Part shown: positions 17,416 to 25,872 of the stretch, piece after piece
Layout of the letters: each line of letters starts with the position of its first letter
Numbering within the stretch: the stretch's first letter is position 1
Origin: Psychroflexus curvus
Lineage (GTDB): Bacteria > Bacteroidota > Bacteroidia > Flavobacteriales > Flavobacteriaceae
Assembly: GCF_020164585.1 (NCBI RefSeq)
Contig: NZ_JAIQZF010000004.1
Location: forward strand, 186,001-250,000
Length of the DNA: 64,000 nt
Direction of reading: 5' to 3'
Notes under the pieces: generated by a model
Told to the model about the DNA's origin: nothing
Databases searched by the model: none
What the model saw: the letters and a program-made list of their open reading frames with translations, nothing else
Made by a program: the position numbers and the translations under genes

Positions 17416-19331
17416 AGAAAATAAGCGAGTTGAAATCGATTTTTTAGTAAACTCTGTACGTCTTTAATGGGTTTAAACGTGCGTTTCAACTTCATTTTAT
17501 CACTCTTGCTTAATTTTGATAGTTCTAAATACCTGCCTGTTGAATTTTGTTTGAAGCCCTCCACAGCTCTGAATTTGGATAATACAAGAAAACTCTTGAT
17601 ACACCCTGCATAGATTTCTTCATTTTGAGGCTCGAGTTCTATCAGTTTTTCAAAACGTTCTACAGTATTGTTTTTGCCCTCTACTGCTTCAGACAAAATC
17701 AAAACCCGGGCCGCCTCTACCAGAGGTTGAATAGCTCTGGCTTTGACATCAAATTCGTCTTTATGCCTGCCATCGTCTTCAATTATAAACTGTCTGAAAA
17801 ATCCTAAAGGCGGTGGATTTTTTACAGCATCTTCGCCCAGGTAGGCGAAAAAGCGCTGATTTTTTTTTAGTTTTTTAAAAATATGCTCACTCAGTTGTTT
17901 TGAAAGTTCTTCCTCGCCATAAACTTTAGCATAATCAAAAAAGATATTACACATCATTATGCTTTTGGATGAAGGATTATCTATCCAATTTGAAAACTTA
18001 CGTTTCCACTGACTCAGACTTAAACAGTACTCAGGATTGCTCGCCATCATTTCTGCCGGGCAAAACACATAGCCTAATTCATTAAAAATAGAACTAACTT
18101 CTTTGGCTAATTCCAAAAAATAGGATTGAATACTTTCTGATTTTTCATCAGAAACATCTTCAAAAACTAAAGCATGGTCCTGATCTGTAAGTAATACTTG
18201 TTCTCCCCTGCCCTGACTCCCGATTCCGAGCCAGGCAAATTTGGCAGGTGGTGTTCCTGTTTTTTTTACGCTCAATTCTATCACCCGCTGCATCAAAGCC
18301 TGTGTAATCAGTCGGCTTACCTTCATGACGTAAGGCATAGGCAAAGCTGTATTTAAATAAGCTTCCAAAAGACTACTCAAAGATTCACGAATTCTGATTA
18401 AAGACTCCAGTTGACTCACACGTTCAATTTGCTTCAGAAGTGCCACAGGGTTATTGGCTTGAGCAGTAACGATATCATGTTCAGACAAAATCCCAACAAT
18501 CTCAGTGTGTTGCGTTCCATCTTCGGTCACACACAAATGTCCAATTTGATGCTGCAAGAGCAAGCTTTGCACATCGGCTAAATGAATATGCGGAGGAACG
18601 CATTTTACCGGTGAAGACATGATTGTGCTTAACTTATCCTCACTGCTCAGAACGCCGTTTGCGACCCAGCGCCGTATATCTTTATCGGTCACAATACCGA
18701 TGGGGAATTTATTGTGTTCAATGATAAGCGAGCTGATTTTATGCTTATTCATGACAAATGCTGCCTGCTGAATGCTTTCATCGGGTGAGAGGCATTTAGG
18801 GTTTTTGGTATAAAAGGCCTGCTGAAAAAAATCCAGTTCTGAAGATGGCTCTTCGCCTGAATTATAATTGCTGGAAAGTAGCTTCCCTTTAGATTCTGAT
18901 GCTTTTGGATTTCTGGTATTGGAAGCAAAGCTTTCCAAAAGAAAGTCCATAACCCTGGTATTGTTCAATAACAAATTTTTAAAAACCTCGAAAGGAATAG
19001 CATACAGCACGCATTCTTCTCTCGCCATAGCCTCCATAGCATAGGTTTGATCTGCAAACAAAGGACGTAAACCCAGTATATCGCCTTCATCGCATATATC
19101 TATCCAATTTGTTGAGCTCAGTTGCTTAGACCTTAAACCAACAGCGCCTTGTTGCACTACATAAAATTCTTTGTGAGCAGTATCGCCTTCCTTAAACAGG
19201 TAATTTCTTCTAGGAACATAATGAACCCGAACCTGAGAGGCTAACTGATGTAAATCCTCAGAGTTCAGATCCTGAAAGGGTGGATATTGCCTTAAAAAGT
19301 CAGCAACACGTTCTACAATAACATTTTCCAT
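17412..19331 (-). CDS. cNMP-binding, CBS-pair and DUF294 nucleotidyltransferase-like protein
   Basis: About 639 residues in order: a cyclic-nucleotide-binding domain (residues 10-120), two CBS domains (about 180-300), a DUF294 nucleotidyltransferase-like domain with GIGSQGRGEQVLLTDQDHAL (the GSxxRxE...DxD catalytic pattern), and a DUF294 C-terminal helical domain. It looks like a cytosolic sensor-enzyme that modifies a protein or RNA in response to nucleotides; substrate unknown. The start is set at ATG 19331, at MENVIVERVADFL, which fits family N-termini, rather than the ATG at 19373. Cotranscribed with the exonuclease. Confidence 0.85.
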   Translation of the reverse strand: MENVIVERVADFLRQYPPFQDLNSEDLHQLASQVRVHYVPRRNYLFKEGDTAHKEFYVVQQGAVGLRSKQLSSTNWIDICDEGDILGLRPLFADQTYAMEAMAREECVLYAIPFEVFKNLLLNNTRVMDFLLESFASNTRNPKASESKGKLLSSNYNSGEEPSSELDFFQQAFYTKNPKCLSPDESIQQAAFVMNKHKISSLIIEHNKFPIGIVTDKDIRRWVANGVLSSEDKLSTIMSSPVKCVPPHIHLADVQSLLLQHQIGHLCVTEDGTQHTEIVGILSEHDIVTAQANNPVALLKQIERVSQLESLIRIRESLSSLLEAYLNTALPMPYVMKVSRLITQALMQRVIELSVKKTGTPPAKFAWLGIGSQGRGEQVLLTDQDHALVFEDVSDEKSESIQSYFLELAKEVSSIFNELGYVFCPAEMMASNPEYCLSLSQWKRKFSNWIDNPSSKSIMMCNIFFDYAKVYGEEELSKQLSEHIFKKLKKNQRFFAYLGEDAVKNPPPLGFFRQFIIEDDGRHKDEFDVKARAIQPLVEAARVLILSEAVEGKNNTVERFEKLIELEPQNEEIYAGCIKSFLVLSKFRAVEGFKQNSTGRYLELSKLSKSDKMKLKRTFKPIKDVQSLLKNRFQLAYFL

Positions 19332-19528
19332 TTCGATTACTCGTTTAAACCAGATGTTTACCTTGGAAGACAAACTTTCCTTTACAATTTACTACTTTTT
19401 TTAAAAATTATTATAAATTCAAATATTGAATCTGTAGTCTTAAAGATTACTGAATTCATTTTGAATTATTTTAAAGACGACTACCGATTTATCTAAAAAA
19501 TACAAGTTCAAACTAAAGTTAATAACCT

Positions 19529-19702
19529 ATGAAAAAGCAACATATTATTTTATTTTGGGCAAGTGGATTATTTCTAGGCCTCATGGTTTGCGCCTATTTT
19601 GCTTGCCCCCTCTGGAAAGTAGCTGTCCCTGTCATGTTATTTTTATCTATAGCTACAGGTGTCACTGGTTATAATCAATTAAAAAAGCCTAAGGACTCAT
19701 GA
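19529..19702 (+). CDS. Small two-TM membrane protein, unknown
   Basis: 57 residues, ATG 19529 to TGA 19700-19702. Two hydrophobic stretches (residues 6-27 and 30-48) and a basic, lysine-rich C-terminus. It is divergent from the DUF294 gene and 58 bp before the WD40-like gene. No family recognised; the two-helix topology, basic tail and AT-rich promoter-like upstream make it a reasonable real gene. Confidence 0.55.
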   Translation: MKKQHIILFWASGLFLGLMVCAYFACPLWKVAVPVMLFLSIATGVTGYNQLKKPKDS

Positions 19703-19760
19703 GGGTTAATGTTTACCAAAGCTTATTATTTTTAAGCTCTAATCCTTTAAGTAAAAACAC

Positions 19761-20642
19761 ATGCCCCTCAACCAAACAAAAGAAATAAAGTCTGTTTTAG
19801 AAATTTATGATATAACTACCAATAAAAGAGAAGTCATCTATGCAGAAACCGGGCATTTTGAAGCGCCTAACTGGAGCAGGAATGACGGCTATCTTCTTTT
19901 GAATAGCGATGCAAAACTTTTCAAATGGGACTTCAAAACCAAAAAGAAAACCGTTGTAGATACGGGCTTTGCTAAAGACTTAAACAACGACCATGGCATT
20001 TCGCCAGATGGAGAACAAATAGTCATTAGTTCAGCTGATGCAGTCCCTGCAAAAGATAAAGAGCAATGGCTTACCTCAAAGATTTATGTACTTCCTGCCT
20101 CTGGTGGTGCCCCTAAACTCGTCACGCCAAAAGAACCTTCATTCTGGCACGGCTGGTCTCCGGATGGGCAAATTTTAACCTATACTGCCAGGCGTGAAGA
20201 GAGTTTTGATATTTATAGCATCGGTATCGATGGTGGTGAAGAAACAAGGCTTACAGACGGGAAATGGCTTGATGATGGCCCTGATTATTCTCACGATGGC
20301 AACTACATTTACTACAACTCCATGCAATCGGGCAGCATGGACATCTGGAGAATGAAAACAAACGGGAGTCAAAAGACTCAACTTACCAAGGATTCGTATT
20401 CCAACTGGTTTCCGCATCCTTCACCGGACGGTTCTTCTGTTGTGTTCTTATCTTACCTCGACGAGCAGGGTGAGGCGCATCCACCTATGAAAAGGGTAGT
20501 CTTAAGACTTTATGACTTGGAAACAAAAACCCTAAAAACCTTATGTGAATTCACTGGCGGACAAGGAAGCATCAATGTGCCCTCCTGGTCACCCGATGGC
20601 AAACGATTTGCTTTTGTGTCTTACGAAGAGGTTAAGTCCTGA
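19761..20642 (+). CDS. TolB-like beta-propeller protein (PD40 repeats)
   Basis: 293 residues built from repeating blades with PD40/WD40-like cores: GISPDGEQIVISS, HGWSPDGQILTYT, PDYSHDGNYIYYN, PHPSPDGSSVVFLS and PSWSPDGKRFAFV. Such propellers resemble the C-terminal half of TolB and the propeller of some peptidases. No signal peptide or TolB N-terminal domain is present, so it is probably cytosolic, with an unknown partner. It ends before a clear terminator. Confidence 0.78.
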   Translation: MPLNQTKEIKSVLEIYDITTNKREVIYAETGHFEAPNWSRNDGYLLLNSDAKLFKWDFKTKKKTVVDTGFAKDLNNDHGISPDGEQIVISSADAVPAKDKEQWLTSKIYVLPASGGAPKLVTPKEPSFWHGWSPDGQILTYTARREESFDIYSIGIDGGEETRLTDGKWLDDGPDYSHDGNYIYYNSMQSGSMDIWRMKTNGSQKTQLTKDSYSNWFPHPSPDGSSVVFLSYLDEQGEAHPPMKRVVLRLYDLETKTLKTLCEFTGGQGSINVPSWSPDGKRFAFVSYEEVKS

Positions 20643-20694
20643 TTACTTTTTAACCCATCGCATTTATTAAACTCATACAATCATATTCACCAGC

Positions 20695-20738
20695 ATCATC
20701 CGTAAAATGACTCACGGTTAGGCGGATGATTTTTTTTG
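20695..20738 (+). terminator. Intrinsic terminator after the propeller gene
   Basis: ATCATCCG (20695-20702) pairs with CGGATGAT (20723-20730) and is followed by eight Ts. The 20-nt loop contains a small inner CCGT/ACGG pairing. Confidence 0.75.
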
Positions 20739-20809
20739 TATTTTATCATTTAGTTCAAGAAGATGCTTTAGTTTAGAGCTTTAAAAGAGCTTATCAAAAA
20801 ATAACAAAA

Positions 20810-20841
20810 TTTGTACTAGATCAAAATTTTTGGTAATTTTA
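20810..20841 (+). promoter_or_regulatory. Candidate Bacteroidota promoter
   Basis: TTTG (20810-20813), a 20-bp spacer and TAATTTTA (20834-20841) fit the Bacteroidota TTTG-N19-21-TAnnTTTG pattern, with one mismatch in the last base of the -7 element. It would give a leader of roughly 90 nt before the small ORF at 20941. Confidence 0.4.
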
Positions 20842-20940
20842 AATTGGTAAAAAGTTATTATTTAAATTTTGAGTGGGTTAACTTAGAACTTACGCTTATT
20901 TATCCGACAATAAAAAAGTCTTTTATAACTAATCACAGTT

Positions 20941-21093
20941 ATGAAAAACATATCCAAAAGAGACGTGAAAATTTTCATCCTTGGCTTCTTTAGTTTCTTT
21001 GTTATCAATCTCATTTCCGATTGGGAAAGTCATAAAGAAGATTTTAAAAGAGGATGGAACGATGCTAAAATGAATAAGCCATTTCATCCTTAA
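20941..21093 (+). CDS. Small membrane-anchored protein, flavobacterial type
   Basis: 50 residues: MKNISKRDVK, a TM helix (residues 10-26), then DWESHKEDFKRGWNDA, a polar helix. Short proteins with one TM helix followed by a WExxKxxFxxGWND-like segment recur in flavobacteria, but I know no function. It is upstream of and probably transcribed with the three paralogous membrane proteins that begin at 21112. Confidence 0.65.
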   Translation: MKNISKRDVKIFILGFFSFFVINLISDWESHKEDFKRGWNDAKMNKPFHP

Positions 21094-21111
21094 TCTATTA
21101 CTTATCAAAAA

Positions 21112-21525
21112 ATGAAAATCGAATTCACCAAAAGAAGACTTTATGCACACCTCATCATTGGTGCATTATGGTTCGTTCTTGGTGTTACTGGGCTTATTTT
21201 AGGGGAAAATATTTACTGGTTTGGATACGGGTATTTAATGATAGGAATTTTATATCTAGGTCATTTTTTATATGATCAAAAACATCAATACCTCATCATT
21301 GAAAACGGAAGGATTACAAAAAACATACTTTACGGGTTTAAGAATAAAATGAATGTAGATGAAATTCAGGAGATCAAAAAAGTTGGAGGAGATTTTATTC
21401 TGAAGCTAGATACCAAGACCTTGAAAATCAATATCGATCTCATCGACAATACAGCCCTACTCAAATTAATGGAAGTTTTGAAAGAAATTGATTTGCCTTC
21501 AGAGAAATCGTTTTTAACAAGCTAA
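21112..21525 (+). CDS. Two-TM paralog 1 (PH-like tail)
   Basis: 137 residues: two TM helices (about 14-32 and 38-58) and a cytosolic part of about 75 residues with alternating strands (ITKNILYGFKNKMNVDEIQ...) that looks like a small bacterial PH-like domain. First of three tandem homologs separated by 3 bp. Closest to copy 3 at the C-terminus (IDLIDNTALLKLMEVLK). No function known. Confidence 0.72.
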   Translation: MKIEFTKRRLYAHLIIGALWFVLGVTGLILGENIYWFGYGYLMIGILYLGHFLYDQKHQYLIIENGRITKNILYGFKNKMNVDEIQEIKKVGGDFILKLDTKTLKINIDLIDNTALLKLMEVLKEIDLPSEKSFLTS

Positions 21526-21528
21526 AAC

Positions 21529-21951
21529 ATGAGGATAAATTTAAAGAAAAGAATACTCCATACTCATCTTATTTTAGGTCTGGTATGGCTGACTTTTGGT
21601 AGCATGTATTTTTTGATAACCAGCGATAGCTTATTCTGGTTTGGCTTTGGTTTTATGGCTATTGGTTTTTTTGATATTCTTCACTATCTCTATGATAGTA
21701 AGCATCAATACCTGCATATCGAAAATGGGAGCATCCGTAAAAATAAACTTTACGGTTTCAATTTTACAACTAAAATTGATGTAGATGATATTCATGAAAT
21801 CAAAAGAGCTGGGGGTAATTATATTCTTAAATCAGAGTCCAGCACTTTTAAAATCGATCCGGCAGTCATCGAAAAGGAATCCCTCAATGATTTGCACAAC
21901 TTTCTAAAAGAGTTGAATTCACCTTCAGAAAAAACCTTTTTAACACGTTGA
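21529..21951 (+). CDS. Two-TM paralog 2
   Basis: 140 residues with the same layout as its neighbours: two TM helices, then a short beta-rich domain (FTTKIDVDDIHEIKRAGGNYILKSES...). It has diverged more at the C-terminus, where copies 1 and 3 share LIDNxALLKLMEVLK. It starts 3 bp after copy 1 ends, so the three are certainly co-transcribed. Confidence 0.72.
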   Translation: MRINLKKRILHTHLILGLVWLTFGSMYFLITSDSLFWFGFGFMAIGFFDILHYLYDSKHQYLHIENGSIRKNKLYGFNFTTKIDVDDIHEIKRAGGNYILKSESSTFKIDPAVIEKESLNDLHNFLKELNSPSEKTFLTR

Positions 21952-21954
21952 AAA

Positions 21955-22386
21955 ATGAAAATAATTTTCAATAAAAAAAGACTTTATTCCAACCTTATGA
22001 TAGGTCTTGTTTGGATAATAACAGGAACCTTATCTTTATTTTTTAGCGATGATATCACAAATTGGACTATTTATGCCTATCTCATTTTAGGTGTTTTTTA
22101 CTTAGGTCAGTTTTTCCTCGAAAATAAAAATCTATACCTGCTCATTGAAGACGGCAGCATTCAGGAAGTCAAATTATTCGGTTCAACTCATAAGCTAAAT
22201 TTAGATGAGATTCAAGACATCAAAAAAGAAGGAGGCGAGTATGTTTTGAAATCAGACACGAAAAAAATCAAAATCGACATTGATTTGATTGATAATGCAG
22301 CCCTCCTCAAATTGATGGAAGTTTTGAAAAAAGCCGATTTACCTCCAGAAAAAAACTATTTCAGTAAGTTTAAAACCCAGCTCTAA
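21955..22386 (+). CDS. Two-TM paralog 3
   Basis: 143 residues, again two TM helices and a PH-like tail (LFGSTHKLNLDEIQDIKKEGGEYVLKS...), starting 3 bp after copy 2. Its C-terminal IDLIDNAALLKLMEVLKKADLPPEK is nearly identical to copy 1, which indicates either a recent duplication or gene conversion. The family is unnamed as far as I can tell. Confidence 0.72.
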   Translation: MKIIFNKKRLYSNLMIGLVWIITGTLSLFFSDDITNWTIYAYLILGVFYLGQFFLENKNLYLLIEDGSIQEVKLFGSTHKLNLDEIQDIKKEGGEYVLKSDTKKIKIDIDLIDNAALLKLMEVLKKADLPPEKNYFSKFKTQL

Positions 22387-22719
22387 TCCTTATTTTTTAG
22401 TTCAAAATATTTCAGTACACCTCAGGTGCCTAAATTGAGATTCAATAGAACCAGGCTGTTTGCCACAAAACCCTCTTCATAACTTCGCTAACTCAATTTG
22501 GGTCAGACCTCCTCTCATTTTTCTTAGCTAAAACATTGATGACATGTCGATTCATTTTTTCAACTTCTGACTTCTCTTCAATTGGAGTTTTGGTAACCTC
22601 TGGCAATTTTGTTATACTTGATATAAGTAATACCTTTAAGATATATCAACAGAACTACTTGGTCCAGAAAGGCCGAAAGCCTAAAGAATCCAACAGGTCT
22701 CTCATTGAAAATGATAATT
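22387..22719. other. Intergenic stretch upstream of the GH2 gene
   Basis: No gene. It contains a minor palindrome CACCTCAGGTG (22418-22428) and, near the right end, a good promoter candidate listed separately. No attenuator or riboswitch was recognised. Confidence 0.5.
22608..22638 (+). promoter_or_regulatory. Candidate promoter of the GH2 gene
   Basis: TTTG (22608-22611), 19-bp spacer and TACCTTTA (22631-22638): the spacing and both boxes fit the Bacteroidota consensus, with only the final G of the -7 element changed. Transcription would begin about 75 nt before ATG 22720. Confidence 0.5.
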
Positions 22720-24564
22720 ATGAAAAAGAGCTTTTTTAATCTATTACTACTTATGATCACAAGTGTACCGGCTTCATCTCAGGAAGACCTTATTGTCAAT
22801 ATTGATGGGAGGGAAACAATTTCTCTTAACGGCACCTGGAATAATATCATAGACCCCTATGAGACAGGGTTCTACAATTATCGGTATAAAGAAAGAGACG
22901 AGAATGATCCTGAAGCTTACTGGAACCGTCCAGTAGTAAAAAAGAAAACGGATAGAGTGGAGCACGGTTATCAGGCACCCTATACCTTACAGGTTCCTGG
23001 AGACTGGAATTCCCAGCGAGATGTATTCAAATACTATGAAGGCAGTGTATGGTACCAAAGAGAATTTGATACGCAGGACTTAGCTGAAAACGAAAGGGCT
23101 TACCTCTATTTTGGAGCAGTGAATTATGAAGCACATGTCTATTTGAATGGCAAAAAATTGGGTTCCCACAAGGGAGGCTTTACACCTTTTAATTTTCACA
23201 TTCCAAAAAAGATCCTGAAATCAGAAAATAACTTTCTGGTGGTTAAGGTGGATAATAAACGTCATGCTCAGGAAATCCCTACTCTGAATACCGATTGGTG
23301 GAATTTTGGTGGTATCACCCGTGACGTCAAACTCGTTGTTGTGCCTGAAACTTTTATCAGCCAATATGAACTTCATCTTAGCCAGGATCAGAATATTCAA
23401 CAGGCTAAAGAAAAAGAGAGTTTTGAATTGGAAGGACGTATTCAACTGAATAGGGCAGCAAAACAAAGCAAGGTCAGAGTTGAAATACCCGAACTAAAGC
23501 TGACGAAAAGTTTCCCAATAACAGGAGATGAGTTAAGTTTTAATTTTGAGGTCAAAAATCTGGACTTATGGTCTCCCGACAATCCCAAATTATACGATAT
23601 TGTGTTCAGCCTTAACGGAAATCAAATCAATGACAAAATAGGCTTTAGAAAAATTGAGACTTCGGGTAAAGATATACTTCTCAACGGAGAAAACATATTC
23701 TTGCGAGGCATCAGTATTCATGAGGAGATAGCACAAGATAAAAGGAGGGCTTATAGCAGAGAAGACGCTGAACAATTGTTTGGTTATGTGCAGGACCTAA
23801 ATGCCAATATGGTGCGGCTGGCCCATTATCCTCACAATGAAAACATGACTAAAGTCGCAGATTCCCTTGGAATCCTGGTTTGGTCTGAAATCCCCGTTTA
23901 CTGGACCATAGATTTTGAAAGTGAAAAGGTGCTGGATAAAGCAAAGCAACAACTTAAAGAGATGGTAATTCGGGACAGAAACAAGGCGTCCGTTATTATA
24001 TGGTCTGTAGGAAACGAAACTCCGGTTTCTCCAACCCGCAACCAGTTCATGAAGTCCTTGATTGACCAGGCAAAAGTGCTGGATGATACCCGCTTGGTTT
24101 CAGCAGCACTCGAGGTGGGATATAATGAAGAGGGCATCAACCACATTGATGACCCGCTGGGGGAATACACAGATATTGTTTCGGTGAATGAATATTTGGG
24201 CTGGTATGGAGGACTTCCAGATGCAGCTCAGTCTGCCCAATGGGAAGTAGCTTACAACAAGCCTCTTTTCTTTAGTGAAACTGGTGCAGGTGCAAAAGCC
24301 GGCTACCACGCAGAAAAGGAAAACAGATGGAGTGAAGAATACCAGGAATGGTTATATAAAGAGCAAATCGCAATGATGAAACGCATGCCCGAAAATTACA
24401 GCGGAATGTCTCCCTGGATTTTAACCGATTTCCGTTCTCCAAGAAGGAACCACCCTGTTTATCAGGAAGGCTGGAATAGAAAAGGCCTTATCGGTAATGA
24501 AGGGAACAAGAAAAAAGCTTTTTACATACTTCAGAACTATTACAATGAACTCGAAAACCAGTAA
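22720..24564 (+). CDS. Secreted glycoside hydrolase family 2 (beta-glucuronidase-like)
   Basis: About 614 residues. The start is set at ATG 22720, giving a signal peptide (MKKSFFNLLLLMITSVPASS), so it acts in the periplasm or outside. The layout is GH2 sugar-binding domain, immunoglobulin-like domain and TIM barrel. The acid/base is E433 in WSVGNETP and the nucleophile E520 in SETGAGA; NEYLGWYGG is also a GH2 landmark seen in beta-glucuronidases. Sugar specificity is uncertain. It has its own promoter and is not within a polysaccharide utilisation locus here. Confidence 0.88.
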   Translation: MKKSFFNLLLLMITSVPASSQEDLIVNIDGRETISLNGTWNNIIDPYETGFYNYRYKERDENDPEAYWNRPVVKKKTDRVEHGYQAPYTLQVPGDWNSQRDVFKYYEGSVWYQREFDTQDLAENERAYLYFGAVNYEAHVYLNGKKLGSHKGGFTPFNFHIPKKILKSENNFLVVKVDNKRHAQEIPTLNTDWWNFGGITRDVKLVVVPETFISQYELHLSQDQNIQQAKEKESFELEGRIQLNRAAKQSKVRVEIPELKLTKSFPITGDELSFNFEVKNLDLWSPDNPKLYDIVFSLNGNQINDKIGFRKIETSGKDILLNGENIFLRGISIHEEIAQDKRRAYSREDAEQLFGYVQDLNANMVRLAHYPHNENMTKVADSLGILVWSEIPVYWTIDFESEKVLDKAKQQLKEMVIRDRNKASVIIWSVGNETPVSPTRNQFMKSLIDQAKVLDDTRLVSAALEVGYNEEGINHIDDPLGEYTDIVSVNEYLGWYGGLPDAAQSAQWEVAYNKPLFFSETGAGAKAGYHAEKENRWSEEYQEWLYKEQIAMMKRMPENYSGMSPWILTDFRSPRRNHPVYQEGWNRKGLIGNEGNKKKAFYILQNYYNELENQ

Positions 24565-24679
24565 TTGATTTGGATTTTCAACTTAATTTCTGGTTAAGTA
24601 TAAATTGCCAATCCTGAATGAAATGAACTAAAAATACCATCATAAATTTTGGTTCAGGAATTTAGGTTAGAGGCATAAA

Positions 24680-24704
24680 AAAACCACTCATAAAGAGTGG
24701 TTTT
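24680..24704. terminator. Bidirectional terminator
   Basis: AAAACCACTC (24680-24689) pairs with GAGTGGTTTT (24695-24704); A- and T-runs on both sides allow termination of both the GH2 gene (plus) and the DUF4382 gene (minus). Confidence 0.85.
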
Positions 24705-24731
24705 AAATTTATATGGATTCAAGAATACTCC

Positions 24732-25502
24732 TTAAAGCACTATCACTTCAAGGACAGTGGTTTCACCAATTACAACCGTTACGTCGTTTACAGTTGCAGT
24801 AAGACCGCTTTCAGACTCTACTTGTAAAGTATAAGTTCCTTCAGGAACTCCGTAAAGTAAAAATTCACCAGTCTCATCTGTATAGGCACTGATTTCTTCT
24901 CCTGAAGCATCATTGGTTGCAGTCACTTTGGTTTCAGTATCAAAAGGTTCAACAGAACCAGCTATGGCGCCGCTTTCTGCACTCGTCGTGATACGAATTA
25001 CAGGCTTAAGCAAAAAACCTCCGTTTCCTTGTGCCACAACAGACTCGTCAACTTTAAAGTCCATGATAAATTCATACGTCACACCTGGCTGTAAGTCATA
25101 ATTCACGTTCAGTTTCAACCCAGACTGTTGCGCACTTGGTGTTTGAAGATCTATAGCTTCACCACTCTTAAGAACAATACTGTTCTCTGCACCTAAGACA
25201 AGACGTACCTGACTTAAATCTCCTGAAGGGATATCTTCATTGACAAGGCTAACAAAATTTCCACCCGTAAGAGTAAGTAAATCATATACCCCAGCATTGG
25301 TTTCCATCATTACAATTTCACCGTCGACTATAGCTTCAACTCCAACAACATCTATGAATACATTTTCATAATCTCCTGGAGCATCAACCAGACGAACAGA
25401 CATACCCGAAGTCGCTTCGACTGAACTGTCATCAGAATCACAACTGATAAATGTAGCTGATATTACAAATACACTTAAAATAACTTTTACTAAATTCTTC
25501 AT
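24732..25502 (-). CDS. DUF4382 lipoprotein with a CarboxypepD-reg-like tail
   Basis: 256 residues. Lipobox at FISC with Cys21 and an acidic DSDDS stretch right after it, similar to the export signal of surface lipoproteins in Bacteroidota (inferred). The DUF4382 domain (RLVDAPGDYENVFIDVVGVE) fills the N-terminal half, and the last 80 residues form a carboxypeptidase-regulatory-like Ig fold (YTDETGEFLLYGVPEGTYTLQVE). Probably a surface-bound beta-sandwich protein of unknown ligand. Separate from the GH2 gene and convergent with it. Confidence 0.8.
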   Translation of the reverse strand: MKNLVKVILSVFVISATFISCDSDDSSVEATSGMSVRLVDAPGDYENVFIDVVGVEAIVDGEIVMMETNAGVYDLLTLTGGNFVSLVNEDIPSGDLSQVRLVLGAENSIVLKSGEAIDLQTPSAQQSGLKLNVNYDLQPGVTYEFIMDFKVDESVVAQGNGGFLLKPVIRITTSAESGAIAGSVEPFDTETKVTATNDASGEEISAYTDETGEFLLYGVPEGTYTLQVESESGLTATVNDVTVVIGETTVLEVIVL

Positions 25503-25872
25503 TTCTTATAATTTTTAAATTAAATAGACAAATACTGTCTTATATTAATATAACAATGCAAAAGGGGATGACCCTAGCTTTAACATACTGATTTTTTGAG
25601 ATTTTTTATCTAAAATCTGTCTTTCCCTTGAACTAAATTGAAGATCAAAACCTTATTAAGGAGCAGAAATATGCCGAGTAGTTTTCAGAAAAAAAGAGAA
25701 TATTAGAAAATGATTGCTCACGATTACGCTTACTGTTCCTGGTCTCAGTCAGTTTCATAGTATTTCCCGGCCTGCACTTGCTGTTTTCAAGGCAAGAATT
25801 ATAAGGAAGCTTAACTGCGTAAGGCTATCATTTCAAATGCTTGACTTATCTTTAAAGTTTAAAATAGCATCT
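25503..25872. other. Intergenic stretch before the DUF885 gene
   Basis: Divergent promoters are expected here. On the plus strand TATCTTTA (25847-25854) could be the -7 box for the DUF885 gene. The frame of that gene is open back to a TTG at 25714, but the extra 53 residues do not look like protein and would hide the signal peptide. Confidence 0.4.

Noticed and set aside
25714-25872. Longer N-terminus for the DUF885 protein
   Set aside because: It would place a signal peptide in the middle of the protein; the ATG at 25873 starts it properly.
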